Source: JAUXFK01 sp034189035
Lineage (GTDB): Bacteria; Desulfobacterota; UBA8473
Assembly: GCA_034189035.1 (NCBI GenBank)
Contig: JAXHVA010000111.1
Location: forward strand, 1-12,787
DNA: 12,787 nucleotides
Reading direction: 5' to 3'
Position numbers and translations under genes: made by a program. Below the pieces are notes generated by a model that searched no databases, was not told the DNA's origin, and saw nothing but the letters and a program-made list of their open reading frames with translations. Shown here one piece after another: positions 7,495 to 12,787 of this stretch. Numbering within the stretch: position 1 is the stretch's first letter; each line of letters starts with the position of its first letter.

Positions 7495-7576
7495 AAAAGT
7501 TTTTTCTCCATATCCGCAAATGGAAATTCTCCTTGCTTTCATGCCCTTCAAATTTAATACTTTTTCACTTTCTCAA

Positions 7577-7942
7577 TTATTCTTTATGCAAATAAACCTT
7601 TTGCCTGTTGAGAGTAACTCCCTTATAATAGAGGGTGTGAATGAGGCGCACCAAAGCCAATAAAGTAAAGAAGGCCAGAGATAAAGCGATGATCTTTTGC
7701 AGAGCCGTAGTACCAACCACTAAGAGGGCAAAAACATAGACAGGCATAAGCCCCACTCTAACAATTTTTTTCAATGATTCATGCTTTGAGATCAAAGAAG
7801 CCAGAGGGGGACTCAATTGATAATAGAGATTTACTAAAAAACTCCCCACACTGTTCCCTATAAGATACCTGTCCCTGAATTGACGAAGTACCCTTACCTG
7901 AAATGCTTTATTTGAGCCGTAGCAGGCAGTGGCGATAAAGCA
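7577..7942 (-). other. CFI-box C-terminal domain of the PilX-like protein
   Basis: The last 121 codons begin at the cysteine of CFIATACYGS and include the conserved-looking run VRVLRQFRDRYLIGNSVG, then LYYQLSPPLASLI, two predicted membrane helices and a short basic tail. I recognise the CFIATA-YGS start as the CFI-box C-terminal domain found at the ends of many otherwise unrelated exported bacterial and archaeal proteins. Its function is not settled to my knowledge; sorting or anchoring is an inference. Confidence 0.75.
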
Positions 7943-10414
7943 CCAGCCACCACTTCCCTCTATAGAGTCTCCTGTATAGCTAATCTCTCCGGAAATTGCA
8001 TCTGTGTGCTCCTTCCAACCAGAAACATCATACTTAAAACAGTCTGGAAGTCCATAATTTCGGGCTGCTGCTCCGTGAAGATTCACCTTGTCGAGATAGA
8101 AGAAGGTCTGGAGATCGAACATGGTCATCAGTGCATCTGGGTCAGTGCCAACAACGCCATCATCATCTGCGTCATTTGGACCGGGATCAGGAGGGACTTC
8201 ACTGTCTATCCCATCAAAACCGTCTCCATCAGGGTCCCATGTGATGAGTTGCCAGGGGCAAAGAAGACAGTTGCGGTATTTTAATTTGTATCCATCGGCT
8301 GTGTCGATCTTAACCTTTTTTTGAAATGAGCTCTTTGCTTTGTAATACCAATAATGGTCCCTATTATCAAAGTACACTCTCTTGTCTTGCCCTCCTGATT
8401 TCCATCCGATTTCAGCTTCAGAGAAACGGAAATAGAGTATGTAAATCTTCTCGAAATCAAAGGAGGAAGCGGAATACTCGAAATCATTTAGAAAGTTGAG
8501 TCTCACATATTTCCACTGAGGATCATCAACAGAGTTGTAGTCATATTCATAGGGTGCTGAGGGATCATCCTCAAAAGGAGAATGATTTCCCCAATTATTT
8601 TGTCCGTAAAAATTCTCATCAATCACCGATTTTGCCCAATTATCATCACTGTTTCTAAACTTAAACTGCAGGATAACATTTTTATAGGTGGTTCCTTTCT
8701 TCCAGTTATCGAGCTTCATCCAGAACCCAATATCCCTATAGATTGACCAATTGTGGTAATTATCTTTGTCTTTAATAAGTTCGATTTTTTTATCACAAAA
8801 GGTTCCATATTTTAACCTGAGCTTGAGCATATCCCCATAAAAGTCATCACCAAAAGACCTCATGAGGATATTTACCTTCATACAATTGGGATATGTGTTT
8901 TCAGAAAAAGGATATGAATAACACCCCATATGATCGCTAGAATCAGCTTTATTTGTGGTATTTTCTAGACTACTGTATCTTTTTTGCTCAGTAAAGTCTG
9001 CTCCGAGATCACCCCAATCAACATCATGATTATTTCTACAAGAACCTTTATCGAGCCACCAATGGGGAGGGTTTACATCAGGGGGATCGTCCCATTTATT
9101 CTGAGTGTTTTTGTTCTCCATATCATCATAATTAAGAGGCGATCTCGTCTCAATAGTCCCATTTATAACATTTTTGTTGAAGATAATCGCCCATCCATCA
9201 TCTTCGTTTCTGATCTGATTGCCTGCTACCATCACACCGGCAAACACGGAACAAGCGGCTTCAAGCTTTCCATCACCGTCAAGTATAATATCATTTCCTG
9301 CACAGAGGATGCCATTAAGGTTAGTGTCTTTTTCTCCATGAAGGTAAATATTTTTGGCGATGAGGGTTAATCTGCCATTAATATCGGTATAAGGTATTCT
9401 ATAACTGGAAGAGCTCCACCTGTCCGGATTTCCCTCGTCCCCTTTATTAACCCCCCAATATATGGTATCGGTAGCAATCATTACCACGTCTTTCCCTTTC
9501 CAGGAATCAGAAAAGCTTCTCATCTCAGTAAGGTAAATATTTCCATCAACAAAAGTAATGTGCTTACCGTCGAATGATTCACCCTGAAAGGTCTTATTCC
9601 CAGCAAATTTATCATAATCGCAGTCAGCAAAGTATCCCTCAACAGGCGCCCCATATTTATCAAATAAATTAAGGGGTAAATTCACCTCTTTTACTCCAAT
9701 GTCATTTCCATCTGAACCGGTTTCCACAGGGATAGAAAACAATATACCTGGCTTGCTGTTATTATCTACATATGTAGATACGAGATTATTGTTAATCTTC
9801 CATTCTTTATAGATCTGAAAACCGATAGTTTTTTTGTTTTTATCTACAAAACCATTCTTAGCTGCTGCGCTGACGTTATGCCCCAAAGAGTTTCCCAGAC
9901 CGATGTAGCACTCAAAAAACCTGTTGGTATCATCAGGGTCTGCATCATTGAAACTTTCTATATCTCCTTCGATCAGTCCATTTATGCCGTCACCATCATT
10001 GTCTATCCCCCCGAGAATCTTTACAAGGATCCTGTTCCCCTGTCCCCTTGCATCAACTGTTTTAAAATAGGCTTTCCCGTTTGTTCCCGGCAAGAAACCT
10101 TCTCCTGCTTTGGGGTTTACAACATTTATTAAATCTGTTACACGGGCTGGTGAAGCTCCTCCTCCATACCAATCGGGATGAAATGGGTTAACGTTAAGGC
10201 CAATTATTTCTTTATGTTTTTTTGTTGCCCAGCATACCTTCTCACGCCCGGATTCGGCAGCATATAGAGCCTGAGTGAAGTCAACATCGGTTTGAACGAC
10301 TGCTTCTTCAATATCACCTAGTTTATAATATGCTAGGCCTGCAATAATCATGATCATTGAAAACATGATTACCGTGATTAATGCATAGCCGTTTTCGTTT
10401 TTAGCATTTCCCAT
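7577..10414 (-). CDS. Giant PilX-like minor pilin with CFI-box C-terminal domain
   Basis: This is probably a tip-located minor pilin with a large exposed domain. The ATG at 10414 (945 residues) is preferred over an upstream TTG at 10444 because AGGAGG lies 11 bases before it. The N-terminus is PilX-like: a short leader ending NENG, a hydrophobic helix (about 10-31, starting YALITVIMF) without the Glu5 of major pilins, and ALYAAESGREK at 49-59. A beta-rich, helix-like segment covers about 280-400, and a sandwich-like segment rich in aromatic residues about 510-685. Calcium-loop-like motifs are at 138-151 (DNDGDGINGLIEGD) and about 727-760 (DPDGDG ... DADDDG). The C-terminus is a CFI-box domain: CFIATACYGS at 825-834, VRVLRQFRDRYL and a YYQLSPPLA segment, followed by two hydrophobic helices (about 887-930) and a basic tail. 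Usual PilX proteins have about 150-200 residues. The ligand is unknown. Confidence 0.75.
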   Translation of the reverse strand: MGNAKNENGYALITVIMFSMIMIIAGLAYYKLGDIEEAVVQTDVDFTQALYAAESGREKVCWATKKHKEIIGLNVNPFHPDWYGGGASPARVTDLINVVNPKAGEGFLPGTNGKAYFKTVDARGQGNRILVKILGGIDNDGDGINGLIEGDIESFNDADPDDTNRFFECYIGLGNSLGHNVSAAAKNGFVDKNKKTIGFQIYKEWKINNNLVSTYVDNNSKPGILFSIPVETGSDGNDIGVKEVNLPLNLFDKYGAPVEGYFADCDYDKFAGNKTFQGESFDGKHITFVDGNIYLTEMRSFSDSWKGKDVVMIATDTIYWGVNKGDEGNPDRWSSSSYRIPYTDINGRLTLIAKNIYLHGEKDTNLNGILCAGNDIILDGDGKLEAACSVFAGVMVAGNQIRNEDDGWAIIFNKNVINGTIETRSPLNYDDMENKNTQNKWDDPPDVNPPHWWLDKGSCRNNHDVDWGDLGADFTEQKRYSSLENTTNKADSSDHMGCYSYPFSENTYPNCMKVNILMRSFGDDFYGDMLKLRLKYGTFCDKKIELIKDKDNYHNWSIYRDIGFWMKLDNWKKGTTYKNVILQFKFRNSDDNWAKSVIDENFYGQNNWGNHSPFEDDPSAPYEYDYNSVDDPQWKYVRLNFLNDFEYSASSFDFEKIYILYFRFSEAEIGWKSGGQDKRVYFDNRDHYWYYKAKSSFQKKVKIDTADGYKLKYRNCLLCPWQLITWDPDGDGFDGIDSEVPPDPGPNDADDDGVVGTDPDALMTMFDLQTFFYLDKVNLHGAAARNYGLPDCFKYDVSGWKEHTDAISGEISYTGDSIEGSGGWCFIATACYGSNKAFQVRVLRQFRDRYLIGNSVGSFLVNLYYQLSPPLASLISKHESLKKIVRVGLMPVYVFALLVVGTTALQKIIALSLAFFTLLALVRLIHTLYYKGVTLNRQKVYLHKE
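8135..8236 (-). other. Thrombospondin-3-like Asp-rich segment in the PilX-like protein
   Basis: It encodes two DxDGDG-type motifs, DPDGDGFDG and DADDDGVVG, separated by a proline-rich linker. This spacing of Asp-rich motifs is typical of calcium-binding thrombospondin type 3 repeats in secreted proteins. It sits shortly before the CFI-box domain. Confidence 0.5.
9962..10003 (-). other. Calcium-loop-like motif 1 in the PilX-like protein
   Basis: It encodes DNDGDGINGLIEGD. Asp/Asn at loop positions 1, 3 and 5, a glycine, a hydrophobic residue and an acidic residue at position 12 give an EF-hand or dockerin-like calcium loop pattern. Confidence 0.5.
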
Positions 10415-10421
10415 AGGGAAA

Positions 10422-11060
10422 TTATCCTCCTCTAAGATGAACAACAGAGTGAAAATTTATCTTTATATCATCGCCTTGATCAAGGGTTTGCATGTCATCT
10501 CTTAGGATAAAATCTATACTAATCTTACCTTGTTTCCTTATAAAGGTCAGTATATCGCAGTATACGCTATTATGCCCAGAATCAGGGGGGTATCTGTTAT
10601 CAAGGAGATATGACCAGTTTCCGTTCCCTGTCTTTTCCTCTATCTGGTCTGTACCACCTGCCAACTGAAAACTCCTTATCGGCATAGGATTTGCCCCATT
10701 ATCATCACTGGCACAATTCCAGTAGCTGTCATTATTAATGTCCCGGTATACTTCACCGTTATCCCAAATTCCATTGAAATTCCCGTCATCGTACGGCTCT
10801 TCTGGATAATATATTGTAATTAGGCTGTTCTGACTATCCTCAGCAAGATCAGTACTTTTGCCCTCTCTTATGGCACGGCAGATCGATTCCATGGCCAAGC
10901 TGCCGTTCCTTTGAAGCTCAAGTTTTGCCGATCCTTCCTCAATAACACCTATAGTAAAAACATAAAATGCGCCGGCAGCAAGAACCACGAAGATAAAGAT
11001 AGTTGCTGCTACCATAAGTTCGATTAGGGTAAATCCCTGCTGCCTAGATAAAGTCACCAT
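10422..11060 (-). CDS. PilW-like minor pilin
   Basis: This is a type IV prepilin of 212 residues, predicted to join the minor-pilin tip complex. The leader MVTLSRQQG is cleaved before FTLIELMVAATIF, with the conserved Glu at mature position 5, and the hydrophobic helix runs to about residue 38. The region after the helix (KLELQRNGSLAMESICRAIREG) matches the PilW/GspJ pattern of a long helix ending in a conserved IxRxIREG-type segment. Residues 91-114 form an Asp/Asn-rich stretch (DDGNFNGIWDNGE then DINNDSYW) resembling a calcium loop. C61 lies in the helix; C116 and a later Cys (near 169) could form a disulfide. No good Shine-Dalgarno is visible before the ATG; the upstream bases are A/T-rich. 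Its final codons carry the AGGAGG used by the PilX-like gene, which starts 7 bases after its stop. Confidence 0.78.
   Translation of the reverse strand: MVTLSRQQGFTLIELMVAATIFIFVVLAAGAFYVFTIGVIEEGSAKLELQRNGSLAMESICRAIREGKSTDLAEDSQNSLITIYYPEEPYDDGNFNGIWDNGEVYRDINNDSYWNCASDDNGANPMPIRSFQLAGGTDQIEEKTGNGNWSYLLDNRYPPDSGHNSVYCDILTFIRKQGKISIDFILRDDMQTLDQGDDIKINFHSVVHLRGG
10426..10431 (-). promoter_or_regulatory. Ribosome binding site for the PilX-like gene
   Basis: AGGAGG lies in the last codons of the PilW-like gene, 11 bases before the ATG at 10414. It favours this ATG over the in-frame TTG at 10444. Confidence 0.6.
10719..10790 (-). other. Calcium-loop-like motif in the PilW-like pilin
   Basis: It encodes DDGNFNGIWDNGE followed by DINNDSYW. 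The repeated D-x-N-x-N-G-x-W-D-x-G-E pattern is common in calcium-binding insertions of secreted proteins. Binding is inferred from the motif only. Confidence 0.45.
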
Positions 11061-11090
11061 AAATTAAATAAATAAAGATACAATTTTAAT

Positions 11091-11555
11091 TCAAGGGGAG
11101 AAGATGGTTTGAAGATGCAATACCTCATTGATATACAAGGCATCTTCATATATCGTTACTGTAATAATTTTATAATCAGAGTTTCCCTCACCATTCGCTT
11201 TATCGTCAAAATTTACCACGTTCCATCTTAGAAAACCCTTCAGATCATCTACTATATCGATAGTTCCCCTATTGTCAATGACAATAGGATTGCTAGGATC
11301 ATCGTGATTACCAGGAGTCAGATCTAAATCATTATAAGGCAAGTCCATCAGCTGCTCTACCTTTTCCATAACTGCAGTGAGGGCAGCCCTTCTGTTTCCT
11401 GTACCATCGATATTTCCTCGACCAGTAGCAAACATATACCCTATACTGATTACAATAGTGAGTAAGATAAATGCGGCTGTAATGATCTCGATCAGAGAAA
11501 TTCCTTGTTGAGATTTAAAAGAGAGTTGACACAGAGCAACATTTTCATTTACCAA
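11091..11555 (-). CDS. PilV-like minor pilin
   Basis: This is a type IV prepilin of 154 residues. The leader ends SQQG and is cleaved before ISLIEIITAAFIL, with Glu at mature position 5. The NRRAALTAVMEKVEQLMDLPY segment after the helix is typical of PilV/GspI-like minor pilins, in which a helix carries '...A..AMEKME.L...PY'. The start codon is TTG at 11553-11555, overlapping the previous gene's stop by 7 bases. It is well supported by GGGAGG 7 bases upstream, and no in-frame ATG or GTG lies between it and the leader cleavage site. A C-terminal globular domain of beta strands (IITVTIYED, EVLHLQTIF) follows. It belongs with the PilW- and PilX-like genes downstream as the tip-initiating set. 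Confidence 0.78.
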   Translation of the reverse strand: MVNENVALCQLSFKSQQGISLIEIITAAFILLTIVISIGYMFATGRGNIDGTGNRRAALTAVMEKVEQLMDLPYNDLDLTPGNHDDPSNPIVIDNRGTIDIVDDLKGFLRWNVVNFDDKANGEGNSDYKIITVTIYEDALYINEVLHLQTIFSP

Positions 11556-11992
11556 TCATCTGCCTCCCTATCCCATTTACCTCTTGGGCTATTATTCCTA
11601 TTGTAAGAATATTTAAGATATTCCCCGGCTGGCAGTCCATCGGCTACTCCAGTGGCGTTTACATCTGCCTTTACAGAGAAGCTGATGGCATCTGCGGATT
11701 CGATACTAAAATCGAATGTAATAACCTCACCGATATCTACATTGAGTTTAGCAATATCATCAGTAAATATCTTATACCTTTGCCAATATGACTTCTGTGC
11801 TGAAACAAGGGCACCGACAATTGCTTCTCCCTCGGAAGCCTTGGCTCTGTGAATATAACTTGTGTAAAGGGGAACAGATACTGCTGCTAAAACACCGACG
11901 ATAATAACCACAACAATCAACTCTATAAGGGTAAAACCTTTTTGTCTTTCGATTTTAGGGTTGTAATTTAGAATACTTCTCTTAAAATACAT
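11549..11992 (-). CDS. Type IV pilin, PilA/GspG-like
   Basis: This is a type IV prepilin of 147 residues with a rather long leader of 19 residues ending ERQKG, cleaved before FTLIELIVVVIIVGVLAAV. Glu is at mature position 5, and a VPLYTSYI turn follows the hydrophobic helix. The amphipathic helix (KASEGEAIVGALVSAQKSYWQRY) and an aromatic-rich start of the globular domain (FTDDIAKLNVDIG) are those of PilA/PilE-type pilins. The protein has no cysteine, so the C-terminal disulfide loop of classical PilA is absent. It ends in a charged RGKWDREADDW tail. It shares the first 20 or so mature residues closely with the pilin encoded just upstream but differs in the globular part. It may be a second structural pilin or an abundant minor pilin. 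The ribosome binding site is weak (AGGT, about 10 bases or more away). Confidence 0.85.
   Translation of the reverse strand: MYFKRSILNYNPKIERQKGFTLIELIVVVIIVGVLAAVSVPLYTSYIHRAKASEGEAIVGALVSAQKSYWQRYKIFTDDIAKLNVDIGEVITFDFSIESADAISFSVKADVNATGVADGLPAGEYLKYSYNRNNSPRGKWDREADDW
11563..11568 (-). promoter_or_regulatory. Ribosome binding site fixing the TTG start of the PilV-like gene
   Basis: GGGAGG (minus strand) lies 7 bases before the TTG at 11555, inside the last codons of the preceding pilin gene. It is the main evidence that translation begins at this non-ATG codon and is coupled to the upstream gene. Confidence 0.7.
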
Positions 11993-12109
11993 CAGATATT
12001 CTACCTATAGAAATACAGCTTATTGTCAATAAACATTTATTTCGAATTTATAAGTAATCATCACATTAAAGGGGCTGCAAAGCGTGCGTTCAGTCGATTT
12101 TCACGTATT
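11993..12109. other. Spacer between the two pilin genes
   Basis: This is the longest well-defined gap inside the cluster (117 bases). On the minus strand it contains the perfect 13-base inverted repeat TTATTGACAATAA, which includes a TTGACA box. The best -10 match, TAGAAT, is 20 bases further on, too far for a good sigma-70 promoter. I see no stem with a T-tract that would act as a terminator. An mRNA processing site or weak internal promoter is possible but not shown. Confidence 0.3.
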
Positions 12110-12523
12110 TTAAGTACCAGAACCATCAGTCCATGATTGGGATGCAGGATCTTTTGTATATGATACTTCGACCCAAAGCCCTTCAAAATCAGTGCCGGAT
12201 TTACCTTCAACTCTGACAGTAAATCCATTATCACTTGCACCAGATAGATTTATGTCCCATTTCTGCTCTGCTTCGCCAAGGTCTCCAAGAAATGACTCTA
12301 GATCGGCCTGGCTATCTGTGAATGTAGCATTCTTTATGTAATAGGTCTTTTCTGCTGTTATGATTGTCCCAAGGAGAGTTTTACCGTCTGCCTTCCTGGA
12401 ATCCTCGGTGTACCCTAAATATAGGGGAATAGCAACTGATGCCAAAACCCCTATAATAATTATTACTACCATCAGCTCGATCAGGGTAAAACCTTTTTGT
12501 CTTTTCTTGGTATTGCTTATCAT
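12110..12523 (-). CDS. pilA: Major type IV pilin candidate, PilA-like
   Basis: This is the first gene of the cluster and the most likely main fibre subunit. The prepilin has 137 residues. The leader MISNTKKRQKG is cleaved before FTLIELMVVIIIIGVLASVAIPLY, with Glu at mature position 5. The mature length is about 126 residues, short for a major pilin. An amphipathic helix (DSRKADGKTLLGTIITAEKTYY) leads into a small beta-rich domain with alternating strands (QKWDINLSG, GFTVRVEG, LWVEVSYT). There is no cysteine, so no disulfide loop. The start is firm: GGGAGG lies 7 bases before the ATG, the best ribosome binding site in the window, as expected for a highly made protein. 'Major' is inferred from position and translation signal; the next pilin is the alternative. 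Confidence 0.85.
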   Translation of the reverse strand: MISNTKKRQKGFTLIELMVVIIIIGVLASVAIPLYLGYTEDSRKADGKTLLGTIITAEKTYYIKNATFTDSQADLESFLGDLGEAEQKWDINLSGASDNGFTVRVEGKSGTDFEGLWVEVSYTKDPASQSWTDGSGT

Positions 12524-12530
12524 TTTTCTA

Positions 12531-12536
12531 CCTCCC
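12531..12536 (-). promoter_or_regulatory. Strong ribosome binding site of the first pilin gene
   Basis: GGGAGG (extended to GGGAGGT) lies 7 bases before the ATG at 12523, which is near-ideal spacing. Confidence 0.75.
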
Positions 12537-12554
12537 GTTGTTAAAAATAAAAGT

Positions 12555-12570
12555 AGTTAATATATTAACT
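12555..12570. repeat. 16-base perfect palindrome in the pilin leader
   Basis: AGTTAATATATTAACT is identical to its reverse complement. It lies 31 bases upstream of the pilin ATG and 18 bases before the ribosome binding site, so it is probably in the 5' untranslated region. It could be an operator for a dimeric regulator. Chance occurrence in A/T-rich DNA cannot be excluded. Confidence 0.5.
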
Positions 12571-12720
12571 CCTCAAAGAACATTCCTGAGTTTGTGGCTA
12601 TCTATAAATACATCAGATAAATTCTTTATATGAGATATTTAAAGAAACAAAAAAAGAATGAGATTTTTATTAAACAGCGATTTTCGCACCGCTATGTGAG
12701 ACATAATTGATCTTCACTCA
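12571..12720 (-). promoter_or_regulatory. Presumed promoter region of the pilus operon
   Basis: This is an A/T-rich intergenic stretch upstream of the first pilin. A TATAAA box occurs on the minus strand around 12627-12632 but without a good -35 partner, and I find no GG-N10-GC arrangement for sigma-54. An imperfect inverted repeat (TTCTTTATAT against ATATTTAAAGAA, 12622-12646) overlaps this box. The region is called regulatory mainly because an operon of this size needs a promoter here. Confidence 0.3.
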
Positions 12721-12786
12721 TCAATGAAACTCGAACTGCAGGCGTTTATTCCCGAGCCAGGATATGCTCGTGGCCTTCTTATCTAA
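12721..12786 (-). CDS. Possible C-terminal end of an upstream gene
   Basis: The minus strand is open from the window edge to a TGA at 12721-12723. It encodes 21 residues ending NKRLQFEFH, in DNA that is visibly more GC-rich than the region next to it. This would be the tail of a gene upstream of the pilus operon. The piece is too short to recognise. On the opposite strand a 20-codon open frame also fits, so this is only a possibility. Confidence 0.2.
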   Translation of the reverse strand, partial: LDKKATSISWLGNKRLQFEFH

Positions 12787-12787
12787 C

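Noticed and set aside
7495..7576. A small gene in the gap before pilM.
   Set aside because: The gap is open in the pilM frame (TTG at 7551, ATG at 7542) and is better explained as an uncertain pilM start; no separate coding signal is seen.
7586..7606. The plus-strand peptide MQINLLPVE, which contains the INLLP motif expected at the PilN N-terminus.
   Set aside because: It lies on the opposite strand over the end of the PilX-like gene and the spacer before pilM, with no pilN-like continuation; it is a chance match.
12660..12700. A hairpin around GCGATTTTCGC as a terminator of an upstream gene.
   Set aside because: The stem has only four base pairs and no convincing T-tract follows directly on the minus strand.
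12724..12786. A 20-codon plus-strand open frame starting MKLELQAF and stopping within the window.
   Set aside because: It is very short, has no ribosome binding site and no recognisable match; the overlapping minus-strand frame open to the edge is at least as likely.
12571..12787. A sigma-54 promoter for the pilin, as in Pseudomonas pilA.
   Set aside because: No GG-N10-GC element with the right spacing was found on the minus strand in this stretch.
1..12787. tRNA, rRNA, CRISPR arrays, insertion sequences and attachment sites.
   Set aside because: I looked for clover-leaf ends, regularly spaced repeats, transposase motifs and terminal inverted repeats and saw none.

Overview
The window looks like chromosomal DNA from a diderm (outer-membrane) bacterium of moderate-to-low GC (roughly 40 % by eye). 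It is almost filled by one long minus-strand gene cluster for a type IV pilus of the secretin-dependent (type IVa / MSHA-like) kind. The gene set, the GT-C/TPR gene at the left edge and the CFI-box C-terminal domain resemble uncultured or anaerobic Deltaproteobacteria, Nitrospirota or Schekmanbacteria-like lineages. That placement is an inference from gene content, not from a marker gene.

Read in the direction of transcription (right to left), the cluster opens with a leader region (12524-12720) and a major-pilin candidate with a strong ribosome binding site (12110-12523). A second PilA/GspG-like pilin follows (11549-11992), then three minor pilins: PilV-like (11091-11555), PilW-like (10422-11060) and an unusually large PilX-like protein (7577-10414). 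Next come the inner-membrane and periplasmic alignment proteins PilM (6397-7494), PilN (5825-6394) and a single lipoprotein that appears to fuse PilO and PilP (5022-5828). The short secretin PilQ (3490-4968), the extension ATPase PilB (1496-3445) and the platform protein PilC (244-1491) complete the machine. A GT-C/TPR membrane glycosyltransferase begins at 206 or 185 and runs off the left edge. Most junctions are overlaps or gaps of a few bases and I see no convincing internal terminator, so the set is probably one operon.

The genes form a nearly complete extension machine: pilins and tip complex, PilMNOP alignment complex, secretin, motor and platform. No retraction ATPase (PilT), prepilin peptidase (PilD) or PilY1 adhesin is seen here; these would have to lie elsewhere or be absent.

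The most unusual points are: (1) a near-identical tandem duplication of the first 79 codons of pilB, which doubles a putative c-di-GMP-binding MshEN-type segment; (2) a 945-residue PilX-like minor pilin with a large ectodomain, calcium-loop-like motifs and a CFI-box tail with two predicted membrane helices; (3) a PilO-PilP fusion whose membrane helix has been replaced by a lipoprotein signal; and (4) G9 and G8 homopolymer tracts inside pilC and pilM that could be slippage sites.
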